Positions 8,775 through 16,961 of a DNA stretch of 46,042 bases are shown one piece after another. The translations under genes were made by a program, and so were the position numbers. Below the pieces are notes generated by a model. The model ran no database searches. It had not been told where the DNA came from and worked only from the letters and a program-made list of their open reading frames with translations. The stretch comes from Levilactobacillus hammesii DSM 16381 (GTDB lineage: Bacteria > Bacillota > Bacilli > Lactobacillales > Lactobacillaceae). Each line of letters begins with the position of its first letter. The first letter of the stretch is position 1. The stretch is from positions 1-46,042 of the forward strand of contig NZ_AZFS01000061.1 of assembly GCF_001434395.1 (NCBI RefSeq), in the 5' to 3' direction.

Positions 8775-9125
8775 TTAGTCCTCCTCGGTAATCTGACCCG
8801 TAATCAATTCATCAATAATGGGCTTGGCAAATCGCCAGGCCGCCGTCTTCTCCGCCAGCATCTCTTTGCCAACGGCGGTCACGTGGTAATACTTGCGCCG
8901 CGATCCCTGCGTTTCATCGCCCCAATAATCCGTGAGCGCCCCGTTCTTTTCTAACCGGCGGAACACGGTATATAACGTCGCCTCATTCAATTCATAATGG
9001 CCCTGACTGAGCTCACGCACCCGTTTGGCCACTTGGTAGCCGTAGCTGTCCCCCTGCTGCAAGATATTTAACACAATGGTATCCGTATGGCCCCGGATTA
9101 AATCCTTGGAGATCACCTCAGCCAT
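8775..9125 (-). CDS. PadR-family transcriptional regulator
   Basis: A 116-residue winged-helix protein. The family signature is clear: LRGHTDTIVLNILQQGDSYGYQVAKRV-like opening, then LNEATLYTVFRRLEKNGALTDYWG as the recognition helix and wing, and GSRRKYYHVTAVGKEML. It ends two bases before the HAAS/DUF4097 gene, so both are translated from one transcript. PadR/HAAS pairs are usually self-regulated; a dyad at 9169-9186, just upstream of the start, is the likely operator. The inducing signal is unknown. Confidence 0.9.
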   Translation of the reverse strand: MAEVISKDLIRGHTDTIVLNILQQGDSYGYQVAKRVRELSQGHYELNEATLYTVFRRLEKNGALTDYWGDETQGSRRKYYHVTAVGKEMLAEKTAAWRFAKPIIDELITGQITEED

Positions 9126-9168
9126 GTTGCCACTTCCCTTCCGTTCGTTTGATTGGATCTAATGTATC

Positions 9169-9186
9169 ACACACTACTATGTGTGT
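9169..9186. promoter_or_regulatory. Candidate PadR operator
   Basis: ACACAC, six bases, GTGTGT form a perfect dyad 44 bases upstream of the padR start. The flanking ATGT and the size fit operators bound by PadR-type dimers. Assignment is by position and symmetry only. Confidence 0.5.
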
Positions 9187-9290
9187 CAAAGTAATTTGCT
9201 TGAAATAGTATTTTAGTCTGAGCCTTATCTGGCCGATCACTGCTGGCAAAACCACCGCGGACTGCTTCAGTCATCAATTTTTCCCACAAC

Positions 9291-9321
9291 ACAAAAAGGA
9301 CTAGGCGCTCTCGCCTAGTCC
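9291..9321 (-). terminator. Terminator of cdd
   Basis: GGACTAGGCG, loop CTCT, CGCCTAGTCC, a ten-pair perfect stem; on the minus strand it is followed by five T. It lies 21 bases after the cytidine deaminase stop. Confidence 0.9.
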
Positions 9322-9341
9322 GTATGTAACACGCAACTTTT

Positions 9342-9734
9342 CTATTTTAGCTCCAGAAAGGCACCTGGTAAGATTCCAGCAACCGTGGTCTCCGCTAACG
9401 CACCCTTCTGATTCGTCAGGTAGATGACGGCGTCTTGGTCAAAGAACTCGCTGATCACCTGCCGGCACGAGCCACATGGTGCAATCGCCCCATCAGTGTT
9501 TCCAGTGACCAGCAGTGCGGTAAACCGTTTTTCCCCCGCTGCGATCCCTGAGAAGATGGCCGTCCGTTCGGCACAGTTTGTGACGCCATACGCCGCATTT
9601 TCAATGTTACAGCCACCGTAAATCTTACCGCTGGCACCGACTGCTGCGGCCCCTACGTGAAATTTGGAATAGGGCGCATAGGAACGGTCTAACATGTCGG
9701 TTGCAACTTGCAATAACTCTTCTAGCTCTGCCAT
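9342..9734 (-). CDS. cdd: Cytidine deaminase
   Basis: A 130-residue enzyme that hydrolyses cytidine and deoxycytidine to the uridine forms in pyrimidine salvage. It has the zinc site in full: CAE within TNCAERTAIF (about residues 53-62) and PCGSC (about 86-90), plus the substrate loop FHVGAAAV and the NIENAAYG segment. Length is normal for the small tetrameric type. GGAGG precedes the ATG. A near-match to the catabolite-response element lies upstream at 9792-9805, so carbon catabolite repression of nucleoside use is plausible. Single-gene unit with its own terminator. Confidence 0.95.
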   Translation of the reverse strand: MAELEELLQVATDMLDRSYAPYSKFHVGAAAVGASGKIYGGCNIENAAYGVTNCAERTAIFSGIAAGEKRFTALLVTGNTDGAIAPCGSCRQVISEFFDQDAVIYLTNQKGALAETTVAGILPGAFLELK

Positions 9735-9791
9735 GGTGTTTCCTCCTTAGTGTATGTCTATTGTTGCCTCTTAATTGTTGCATAGTTTCAA

Positions 9792-9805
9792 AGAAAGCGC
9801 TACCA
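9792..9805. promoter_or_regulatory. Possible cre site upstream of cdd
   Basis: AGAAAGCGCTACCA differs from the TGNAANCGNTNNCA pattern only at the first base. It lies 58 bases upstream of the cdd start, where CcpA binding could reduce transcription. Confidence 0.4.
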
Positions 9806-9918
9806 TTTGAACGAAATTTCTAGGGTTTTCTTTAACTTTTAAGCAATCTGCCAAAAGATGCGGAAACTCATGGTACACTGGGCCTTATTAAACGTGTTTA
9901 GGGGAGCCTTCTGTCAAA

Positions 9919-10503
9919 ATGAAAATGTTACGTAATATCTTAAGTTGGGTCGTACCCATCCTGATTGCCGCTGCACTGGTCTTTCTCGTGCGGACGTACG
10001 GCCTTGAAGTCGTTAAGGTTTCTGGGGGGTCAATGGAACCCAACCTGGCCGATACGGAACGGATGATTGTGGTCAAGCCGCTACCCGTCAAGCGCCTCAG
10101 CGTCATCGTCTTTGACGCCTACGGGGAAGACCCGAACGCCGCTAAAAACACGAACTACGTGAAGCGGGTCATCGGCTTACCCGGTGACAAGGTCGTCAGC
10201 AAGAATGGTTACATCTACGTCAACAATCGTAAAATCAAACAATCCTTTATCAGCAAAGCCGAACGCACGACCGGGACTGGCAACTGGACCCTCAGTAGCC
10301 TGGCCAAAGAACATAACTGGTCCTATAAGGGCAACGCGGTGCCTAAGGGCCACTACTTCGTGTTGGGTGACCACCGCAGCATTTCCGAGGACGGCCGCGC
10401 CTGGGGTTACGTCGAAGCCGACAAGATCATGGGTGTCGTGAAGGTGCCGTTCTGGCAAGGAACTAAGGAACACCGAACGAATGTGAATGACTTGGCGAGT
10501 TAG
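9919..10503 (+). CDS. lepB: Signal peptidase I
   Basis: A 194-residue membrane-anchored serine peptidase that removes signal peptides from exported proteins. One N-terminal membrane helix (about residues 5-24) is followed by SGGSMEP with the nucleophile Ser38 and NYVKRVIGLPGD with the general base Lys82. The box E region reads GDHRSISEDGRAWG, whereas the common form is GDNRxxSxDSRxxG; Asn to His and Ser to Gly changes are visible but the Asp and Arg remain. GGGGAG is 12 bases from this ATG and 18 from a second one, so the start is slightly uncertain. A strong terminator follows. Confidence 0.9.
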   Translation: MKMLRNILSWVVPILIAAALVFLVRTYGLEVVKVSGGSMEPNLADTERMIVVKPLPVKRLSVIVFDAYGEDPNAAKNTNYVKRVIGLPGDKVVSKNGYIYVNNRKIKQSFISKAERTTGTGNWTLSSLAKEHNWSYKGNAVPKGHYFVLGDHRSISEDGRAWGYVEADKIMGVVKVPFWQGTKEHRTNVNDLAS

Positions 10504-10570
10504 TCTCGCATCATCGTCAAAAAAGTTCGTCGTAAAATTTACACCTAGTACGATGACCATTTCAAATCCA

Positions 10571-10619
10571 AACCACCCCCACACCTGACAGCTTGTTGTC
10601 GGGCGTGGGGGTGGTTTTT
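10571..10619 (+). terminator. Terminator of lepB
   Basis: AACCACCCCCAC (10571-10582) pairs perfectly with GTGGGGGTGGTT (10605-10616), followed by T residues. Confidence 0.9.
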
Positions 10620-10624
10620 AGAGT

Positions 10625-10650
10625 AAAAGAAAAGTGGGTTTTCACCCACT
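10625..10650 (-). terminator. Terminator of the oleate hydratase gene
   Basis: On the minus strand AGTGGGT, loop GAAA, ACCCACT is followed by TTTCTTTT. It begins 26 bases after the stop. Confidence 0.85.
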
Positions 10651-10676
10651 CTTCTTGCCCACACATATTTATTTGC

Positions 10677-12371
10677 TTAGCTAAACATCCGCTTCGTTGC
10701 CTTCAGCAAGGTCTTCGGATCTTTGTCATAACGTGGTGTATCAACCAAGTTATCCATTGGTACCCCGGCGAAGTGGAAGGCCGCAATTTCACCGGAACGG
10801 GTAGCACTTTGTTCCGTGAAGATCATCTGGTAAGGCTGCTCAACGAATTCACCCGTGAAGGCCAAGTTCGTGGAGTGTGCTGGGATGACCTCTGGCCGGT
10901 CGCTCTTAGCCCGGTTGTTGAACAGGGCTGATGCGTATGGCATGTAGACTGGAATATTGTTGATGATGCTATCCAGAATTTCGGCTTCATGGTTCTTGAT
11001 GTTGTTTGGCCCAGGATCAACCTTGGACAATTGCCCAATCAGTTCTTGTGCCATTTCTTTCCCAGTCATCTTGATGTATTGCTTGTGGACAAATTCACCC
11101 TGACGACGTGGGTACAGGAAGTAGCCCCAAATAACGGATTCGTTAGGCTTCTGAGTCGTAAAGTGAGGTTGGTGGTGCACCACAATCGACATGTTCACGT
11201 CTTTTTGCCCCAGTGGGGTAATTGGCGTGGTCGACAGGAAGGAGTTCAACGCGTTCCCTGGAACTTGCGTCGTAATCCGGGTAATTTCATTCAACAGCAA
11301 GTGGTTCTTGGTCGTCAACGTGAAGCTGACCCATTCGGAATTCTTACGATCATCGAAGAACTTGTCCGGTGTCCCCAAGTTGTAGAAGCGCTCCGTGGCT
11401 TTCTTCCAGAGGGCCGCACTGATCCCGTATTCCATATTTTCTGGTGCTGGCGTGTTGTAGTCACCCATCGTGGCGGAGTCGGTAATGGACCCGTTGGTGA
11501 AGATAACCGCCGTATCATCGTCGATCTTAACGACCTCTTCGGTATCGTCCTCAACGTTCTTAACGTGCAGACCCGTTACCGTGATTTCATCTTGCATCGC
11601 ACTGTCTGCGAATTCCCAATCCGTGACAATCCGGTTGGAAATGAAGGTGACACCCTCGTCCTTTAAGTAATTGATCAGGGGTAACATCATGCTTTCAAAT
11701 TGGTTGTAACGGGTCCGGTTGACCCCAACCAAGTGTTCAATTTGTGTAAATTCATAAATCATTTGGTGCATGTAACGACGCAGCTCTTGGACGGAACTTT
11801 GAATCCGGAAAGCAAACGTGGTTTCCCACATGTACCAGAAGTTGGTTTGGAACATATGTGGATCGTCCTTGAAGTATTCGGCGATCGTGATGTTGTCCAA
11901 CTTGGTTTCTTCCTCATCTGGCATCAACACGAGCTTGGAGAGTAAGACCCGGTCCTTGTTGTTCAGACCCAGCTTGCCCCCATCGATGATGCCCTTGCCG
12001 CCTTCCATCAACCGGGCAATATCGTAAGTCCGGTGATGCGCGTCGAAGTCACGGGTATCCTCGGCTGCGGTCATGCCCGCTTCGGTTGCCGATGGAATCC
12101 GGTCGAGTAAGTCCATTAAATCAACGTACGTCCGGTAATTCAACATCCGGCCACCACGCGCCACATAGCCCGTGCTGTTAGCTAATGGGTGTGCCTTGTT
12201 CCAGTATTCATCGCTGAATTCACTGGTTTCGCCACCATCATTAGCCCCATGCATATCAGCGCCGTAAAAAGTAATATTTTCACCACGCCAATGGCCTTCT
12301 TGAATCAGGTAAACCGCCGCGGCCATATTAGAGAGACCGGCACCGATCATTACTGCTTTTGTTTTAACCAT
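10677..12371 (-). CDS. ohyA: Oleate hydratase (FAD-dependent fatty acid hydratase)
   Basis: A 564-residue flavoprotein that adds water to the cis-9 double bond of oleic and related acids, giving 10-hydroxy fatty acids; in lactobacilli it is tied to detoxifying unsaturated fatty acids. The N-terminal dinucleotide-binding motif GAGLSNMAAAVYL (about residues 9-21) and family segments YGADMHGANDGG, GYVARGGRML and NFWYMWETTFAF are present. The start is placed at 12371, the ATG after GGAGG; a GTG nine bases earlier overlaps that site. A LacI-type dyad resembling a cre lies 66 bases upstream. Single-gene unit with its own terminator. Older annotations call this family myosin-cross-reactive antigen. 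Confidence 0.95.
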   Translation of the reverse strand: MVKTKAVMIGAGLSNMAAAVYLIQEGHWRGENITFYGADMHGANDGGETSEFSDEYWNKAHPLANSTGYVARGGRMLNYRTYVDLMDLLDRIPSATEAGMTAAEDTRDFDAHHRTYDIARLMEGGKGIIDGGKLGLNNKDRVLLSKLVLMPDEEETKLDNITIAEYFKDDPHMFQTNFWYMWETTFAFRIQSSVQELRRYMHQMIYEFTQIEHLVGVNRTRYNQFESMMLPLINYLKDEGVTFISNRIVTDWEFADSAMQDEITVTGLHVKNVEDDTEEVVKIDDDTAVIFTNGSITDSATMGDYNTPAPENMEYGISAALWKKATERFYNLGTPDKFFDDRKNSEWVSFTLTTKNHLLLNEITRITTQVPGNALNSFLSTTPITPLGQKDVNMSIVVHHQPHFTTQKPNESVIWGYFLYPRRQGEFVHKQYIKMTGKEMAQELIGQLSKVDPGPNNIKNHEAEILDSIINNIPVYMPYASALFNNRAKSDRPEVIPAHSTNLAFTGEFVEQPYQMIFTEQSATRSGEIAAFHFAGVPMDNLVDTPRYDKDPKTLLKATKRMFS

Positions 12372-12436
12372 CAAAAACACCTCCGTAGATTCTTTGAGCC
12401 CTTTACACCTCCCATTATGCTTGCTTAGTCAACCAT

Positions 12437-12451
12437 TGTAAAGCGTTTACA
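12437..12451. promoter_or_regulatory. cre-like dyad upstream of ohyA
   Basis: TGTAAAGCGTTTACA has perfect six-base arms around GCG. It has one more central base than a standard cre, so it could bind CcpA weakly or another LacI-family repressor. Confidence 0.4.
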
Positions 12452-12555
12452 TGAACTAATTAGCAACTTCTAAGAAACGCAAAGAAACCTTAACCTACCA
12501 GCCATTGTGACAGGGCGTGTTGTAATTGTAATATTATAGATGACAGTCTGAGCGG

Positions 12556-12719
12556 TTCAAATCACTTGCGATTTGAAGGCCCCATTCAACCTAAACGGCT
12601 AGCGTATTTTACGCTCATTTTCTCCGCTTTTGCCGGTTATGCTGTTTCAGCATAACACGCCAACACGGCTTTCCCTAGAATTATCGTTTTGCCCCCTAAG
12701 TGGTTGTGCCCCACCACTT
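12556..12719. other. Run of four short hairpins between ohyA and the AraC gene
   Basis: Four perfect inverted repeats follow one another: TTCAAATC/GATTTGAA (12556-12577), AGCGTA/TACGCT (12601-12615), GTTATGCTG/CAGCATAAC (12636-12656) and AAGTGGT/ACCACTT (12698-12719). None has a T tract, so they are not ordinary terminators. The interval holds no open frame with a ribosome site. It could be a structured transcript, the 3' region of the araC-type mRNA, or a decayed repeat. Confidence 0.5.
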
Positions 12720-12731
12720 CGCGGCCGCGAC

Positions 12732-13814
12732 CTATTCCCGAACGGCCGGTTCACTTCCCCGCAGATAGGCCAGGGGGGTGATGCCCGTGTAGCGCTTGAA
12801 TAGTCGATTAAAGTAGGTCACGTTGTTAAACCCCACATGAAAAGCCACATCCGTTACCGACTCCGGACGATGGCGTAAGTATTGCTGGGCCATGGTAATC
12901 CGATAGCGGTTAATGTAGGTAAAAACGGTCTCGGTGGTCTCCTGCTTAAATCGCCGCGACAGGTAGGTGGGCGCCGCCTGGGCCGCTGCCGCAACATCTG
13001 CTAGGCTTAAATCCTCCTGATAATGGCGATAGATGAACTGCAACGCTTGGTTCACCTTTCGACTGTAATGATTATTCCGCCGCGCGGCCACGATAGCGCA
13101 GTACTGCGTGGCCATCTCAACCGTGAGTTGCTGGTGCCGCTGCAATGACGTCAACTGCTCAATTTCAATCGCATAGTGCGTCGAGATGCGGTCCAACACC
13201 ACGGGGCTAATATTGCCGCGTTCCGCCGCAATCCGGCACATCGTATTGAAGACGTAGAGAATATTTTTTGCCGAACGCAGCCGCCGATTAGGCACCCGTG
13301 AGAAAAAGTCCTCAATCCCAATCGTCGTGGTCGCCGCCGCAATCATCTGGGGTAGTCTTTCAACATCCCCCTGCGTAATGGCCGCCATTAGGCGATTCTG
13401 ATTGGCATACCGCCGCGCAATCAAGTCATCATTGTCACTGTCGGTCGCGGCCAGATCCACCTGCAAGGGGGCCACCTTGAGATGGTCATCATGAATGGTG
13501 ACCTGTGCTTCCGACTCAATCAGACAGGTCACCATGATCCGTGCCAGGCTGCCACTCTCGGACTCACAGGGCCCCGCAATCAGATAGCCTTGCAGGTGCT
13601 CCTCTGAAAAAATCCCCACCGCCAGAAAGTCCCCCTGGGTGGTGATTGCCCGTTCAATCCGATGCCGCGTGGTCGGCAATTCGCGAAAGACGGGTAACGG
13701 TGCGTCATCCCCAGACAGAGATACGGTCGCCAATTGTGCGTCACACAGCCGCATGGACACCCCACTGATACGGGCTAAATCCACCATTACATTTTCCGTG
13801 TCTGCTAAATTCAT
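12732..13814 (-). CDS. AraC-family transcriptional regulator
   Basis: A 360-residue protein. The C-terminal 100 residues carry both AraC helix-turn-helix units (LSLADVAAAAQAAPTYLSRRF and VTDVAFHVGFNNVTYFNRLFKRYTGITP), nearly perfect family signatures. The N-terminal 230 residues are a ligand-sensing domain of the PocR/GAF-like type found in several lactobacillal AraC proteins; no sugar is identifiable. The start is set at 13814 because AGGAGG precedes that ATG; an upstream ATG lacks a site. It is divergent from the beta-glucuronidase gene with about 150 bases between, so it most likely activates that gene in response to a glucuronide (inference). Confidence 0.85.
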   Translation of the reverse strand: MNLADTENVMVDLARISGVSMRLCDAQLATVSLSGDDAPLPVFRELPTTRHRIERAITTQGDFLAVGIFSEEHLQGYLIAGPCESESGSLARIMVTCLIESEAQVTIHDDHLKVAPLQVDLAATDSDNDDLIARRYANQNRLMAAITQGDVERLPQMIAAATTTIGIEDFFSRVPNRRLRSAKNILYVFNTMCRIAAERGNISPVVLDRISTHYAIEIEQLTSLQRHQQLTVEMATQYCAIVAARRNNHYSRKVNQALQFIYRHYQEDLSLADVAAAAQAAPTYLSRRFKQETTETVFTYINRYRITMAQQYLRHRPESVTDVAFHVGFNNVTYFNRLFKRYTGITPLAYLRGSEPAVRE

Positions 13815-13919
13815 CCGCGTGCCTCCTGCAATTTGAAAATTAATTTCACCAAAAGTTAGCATAGTGTCTAAAACCACAATATCGTTAAAGCTAATTTCGT
13901 AATTCTAGTTTATTCTTCT

Positions 13920-13933
13920 TGTAAGCGATTGCA
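13920..13933. promoter_or_regulatory. cre site upstream of uidA
   Basis: TGTAAGCGATTGCA fits the TGNAANCGNTNNCA catabolite-response pattern at every fixed position. It lies 35 bases before the beta-glucuronidase start, within the probable promoter, so CcpA binding would repress the gene when preferred sugars are present. Confidence 0.7.
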
Positions 13934-13967
13934 ATAATAATCGACAATAAAATTAGGAGTGATTTGA

Positions 13968-15773
13968 ATGTTATACCCTTTGATGACCGCAACCCGTTCC
14001 GTGCTCAGCTTAAATGGCATCTGGTCCTTCAAGATGCAAGCCGCCGGTGACGTCATCGACCCCGTCGCCCCACTGAAGACGACCGAGGTCATGGCCGTGC
14101 CCGCTTCCTTCAGCGATCAGACTGCGAACCCCGAGATTCGTCAACACAGTGGTTACTTCTGGTACGAACGGGACTTCACCGTGCCCGCAGCTCTGATGGA
14201 CCAGCGGCTCAGCCTGCGCTTCGGGTCCGCTACCCACGAGGCTTGGGTCTTCGTTAACGGCACCGAAGTGGGCCATCACAAGGGGGGCTTCACCCCGTTT
14301 GAATTACCCATCAATGACACCGTTCATGCCGGCACAAACCGCGTCACGGTCAAGATCAGTAACTTGCTTGATCATTCCACGTTACCCGTCGGCAACTACA
14401 CGGAAACGAAAGACGCCGCGGGCAACGTCATCCCCCACGTCGACGAAAACTTCGACTTCTTTAACTACGCCGGTCTCCACCGGAATGTGAACCTAATGGC
14501 CACCCCTTGGAATCGCGTTGAAGACGTGGTGATTACCCCCAAAATTGACCTAGCCACTAACAGTGCGGACGTTGCCGTCACCGTAAAATCCACGGCCGCC
14601 GCAACCGTTAAGGTCACCCTCTTGGACGAAAACGAAGCCATCGTCGCCACGGCCGAAGGTGCTGAAAACACGATTCACCTCGATCACATTCACCTCTGGC
14701 AACCCCTCAACGCCTACCTCTACCAGGCCCGCGTTGAGCTTTTTGACGGCGATACGCTCATCGACAGTTACACGGAACCTTTTGGGATGCGGACCGTGGC
14801 CATCGACTCTGGAAAGTTTCTGATCAACGGCAAACCTTTCTACTTCAAGGGTTTTGGTAAACACGAGGACTCCTACGTCAATGGGCGAGGGTTGAACGAA
14901 GCGGTTAACGTCTTGGACCTGAACCTGCTCAAAAAGATGGGCGCCAACTCGTTCCGGACCTCTCACTACCCTTACTCCGAAGAAATGATGCGGCTATGTG
15001 ATCGCGAAGGCATCGTCGTCATCGATGAAGTGCCCGCAGTTGGCTTGATGCCCGACTTCAACTTCGACGTTTCCAGTGCCTTCAAGAATAATGACAATCC
15101 CTTCTGGTCCACCGTTCAGACCCAAGCGGCGCACAAACAGGCTTTGGAGGAAATGATTGGCCGCGATAAGAACCATGCTTCTGTTGTGATCTGGTCCATC
15201 GCCAATGAACCGGCAACCTTCCTGCCCGGCGCCCACGACTACTTCGAACCGCTCTTTAAGCTCGCCCGGCAACTCGATCCCCAGGACCGGCCTTGCACCT
15301 ACATCAATATCATGATGTCCACGCCGGATCGCGACAACTGTTCCGACCTCGCCGACCTGTTGACGTTGAACCGGTACTACGGCTGGTACATCCAAACGGG
15401 TGACCTCAAGGCAGCCGCGGCCGCTGAAGAGGCTGAGCTCCGCGCTTGGCAAGAAAAGTGGCCGGACAAACCCATCATGTTCACTGAATTTGGGGCCGAC
15501 ACGGTTGCCGGCGTCCACAGTGCCTACAACGAGCCCTTCTCCGAGGAATACCAAGTGAACTACTATGACATGAACGCCAAGATCTTCGATAAAATTGATA
15601 ACTTCGTCGGCGAACAGCTCTGGAATTTCGCGGATTTTCAGACCAAGTTCGGCATCAATCGGGTTCAAGGTAATAAGAAAGGAATCTTCACCCGGTCACG
15701 GGAACCTAAGGCGGCAGCTATTTGGCTGAGCCGGCGGTGGAATGGGATTCCGAACTTTAACTACAAGAAGTAA
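13968..15773 (+). CDS. uidA: Beta-glucuronidase, glycoside hydrolase family 2
   Basis: A 601-residue enzyme that releases glucuronic acid from beta-glucuronides. Domain order is the GH2 standard: sugar-binding jelly roll (about 1-180), immunoglobulin-like domain (about 181-275) and TIM barrel. The acid/base Glu414 sits in WSIANEPAT and the nucleophile Glu507 in MFTEFGADT. The NxK motif that separates glucuronidases from galactosidases is present as Asn569-Lys-Lys571. FDFFNYAGLHR and FRTSHYPYSEEM are also typical. There is no bacterial loop insertion of large size beyond FDFSS-region variation. A good site (AGGAGTG) precedes the ATG. Control by the divergent AraC protein and CcpA is likely. 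Cytoplasmic; no signal peptide. Confidence 0.95.
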   Translation: MLYPLMTATRSVLSLNGIWSFKMQAAGDVIDPVAPLKTTEVMAVPASFSDQTANPEIRQHSGYFWYERDFTVPAALMDQRLSLRFGSATHEAWVFVNGTEVGHHKGGFTPFELPINDTVHAGTNRVTVKISNLLDHSTLPVGNYTETKDAAGNVIPHVDENFDFFNYAGLHRNVNLMATPWNRVEDVVITPKIDLATNSADVAVTVKSTAAATVKVTLLDENEAIVATAEGAENTIHLDHIHLWQPLNAYLYQARVELFDGDTLIDSYTEPFGMRTVAIDSGKFLINGKPFYFKGFGKHEDSYVNGRGLNEAVNVLDLNLLKKMGANSFRTSHYPYSEEMMRLCDREGIVVIDEVPAVGLMPDFNFDVSSAFKNNDNPFWSTVQTQAAHKQALEEMIGRDKNHASVVIWSIANEPATFLPGAHDYFEPLFKLARQLDPQDRPCTYINIMMSTPDRDNCSDLADLLTLNRYYGWYIQTGDLKAAAAAEEAELRAWQEKWPDKPIMFTEFGADTVAGVHSAYNEPFSEEYQVNYYDMNAKIFDKIDNFVGEQLWNFADFQTKFGINRVQGNKKGIFTRSREPKAAAIWLSRRWNGIPNFNYKK

Positions 15774-15836
15774 CAGAAAGGCCTTCAATGCGGTGCTCTT
15801 CCCCCCATGCTTCTAACATTGACCGCAATAAACCGC

Positions 15837-15871
15837 AAAAAAACGGGTGGCCCGCAAGCCATCCGTTTTTT
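15837..15871 (+). terminator. Terminator of uidA (bidirectional)
   Basis: AAAAAACGGGTGGC and GCCATCCGTTTTTT form a 14-base arm stem with one mismatch or wobble and a six-base loop. It can also end the convergent gene at 15895. Confidence 0.9.
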
Positions 15872-15894
15872 CAAATTATACTGGAGTCTCTTAC

Positions 15895-16653
15895 TTAGTC
15901 AGCTGCCATGAATTTCCCAGCAGTCAATTGAGAGGCTAAGACCCAGCCCTTAGCGTTGCCGCCGGTCACGTAGTCGTACTTAACGTTCTTGTTAGCTTTC
16001 TTGATGGTGATGGTCTTGGTTGCGTAGAAGGTCTTGCCTTGTGGTAAGACACCCTTCTTCGTTAACGTAACCTTAGCCTTATCAGCAGCGAACTTGCCGG
16101 TGTAAAGTGCTGGTTGGTTGCCCTTGAAGTGGAACGCACTCTTCTTCAGAGCCTTGGTGCTAACCAGCGTGTAGGTCTTGCCTGCAATTTTGTCAGCAGC
16201 TTTCTTAGCGTCAGCCTTGCCATCAGCAGCCTTGAACTTGCCAGCCGTCAGCTTGGAAAGTGCTACCCAGCCTGCTGTCTTGCCGTTAGCCGTCTTGATG
16301 TAGGCGTAGGTCACCTTCTTAGCCTTAGTGGTCTTGGTAGCCTTGACTTTAACCACAATCTTCTTGGTTGCGTAATACGTCTTGCCACCTGCCAAAGTGC
16401 CTTTCTTGGTCATGCTGACCTTAGCTTGGTCGGCTGCAAATGCTGCGCGATACAGTGCTGGTTTGCCACTCTTTACGTGGTAAGCCGCTTTCTTCATAGC
16501 TTTGGCACTGATCAAGGTGTGGGTGACTTTTTTGGCTGCTGGTTTAGCAGCCGCAAAAGCAGTCAGCCCGTCGTTTGCGGGGGCAATGGCACCCAACCCC
16601 AATGGTAATACCATAGCCGCTGCTGCTGCGATCATTGCAACTTTTTTCATCAT
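15895..16653 (-). CDS. Secreted protein with two GW-like repeats
   Basis: A 252-residue, very lysine- and alanine-rich protein. A signal peptide (KKVAMIAAAAAMVLPLGLGA) is followed by two tandem repeats of about 90 residues. Each repeat has the order L-(I/V)-S-x-K-A-(M/L)-K-K, a P-A-L-Y segment, A-A-D-x-A-K-V, G-K-T-(Y/F)-Y-A-T-K and ends with G-W-V and L-T-A-G-K-F. The G-W-V element and length resemble SH3-like GW modules that hold proteins to lipoteichoic acid, or lactobacillal surface-layer attachment domains. No LPxTG or enzymatic domain is present, so it would be a small cell-surface protein of unknown role. Start set at 16653 after GGGGGG; a second ATG follows immediately. Confidence 0.65.
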   Translation of the reverse strand: MMKKVAMIAAAAAMVLPLGLGAIAPANDGLTAFAAAKPAAKKVTHTLISAKAMKKAAYHVKSGKPALYRAAFAADQAKVSMTKKGTLAGGKTYYATKKIVVKVKATKTTKAKKVTYAYIKTANGKTAGWVALSKLTAGKFKAADGKADAKKAADKIAGKTYTLVSTKALKKSAFHFKGNQPALYTGKFAADKAKVTLTKKGVLPQGKTFYATKTITIKKANKNVKYDYVTGGNAKGWVLASQLTAGKFMAAD

Positions 16654-16898
16654 AACAATTACCCCCCAGTAAATTTTCGAATTCATCCCTGAACTCAATT
16701 GGTATCATAACACGGTCTTTTTTAGGGTGCAGAAATGATCTCCCAATTTAATCAAAAAAACGCGAAAAACCGGTGCGCCGAGGTAAATTCAGGCAACTAA
16801 CGTTACGCCCCGTTATTGGTGTTTCTCCCCAAAAATCGGTGGTGGCAAATGAGTGGCGCTCACGATAGTTTGGCGGGCAAATCCATCATGATGATCCT

Positions 16899-16947
16899 AA
16901 AAAAGCTCTGCACAAGCGGAAGTTCTCGCCTTCCGTTCGTGCAGAGC
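16899..16947 (-). terminator. Terminator of the OatA-like gene
   Basis: GCTCTGCAC (16905-16913) pairs with GTGCAGAGC (16939-16947), with a second internal stem CGGAAG/CTTCCG. On the minus strand six T follow. The upstream 16654-16898 stretch holds no gene. Confidence 0.9.
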
Positions 16948-16961
16948 CATGTGACACTGAT

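Noticed and set aside
12437-12451. A standard cre upstream of oleate hydratase
   Set aside because: The dyad is perfect but one base longer in the centre than a normal cre, so it is listed only as cre-like.
3898-15773. GPH transporter and beta-glucuronidase as one glucuronide-use locus
   Set aside because: They are 8.7 kb apart with many unrelated genes and terminators between. A functional link is possible but cannot be claimed from layout.
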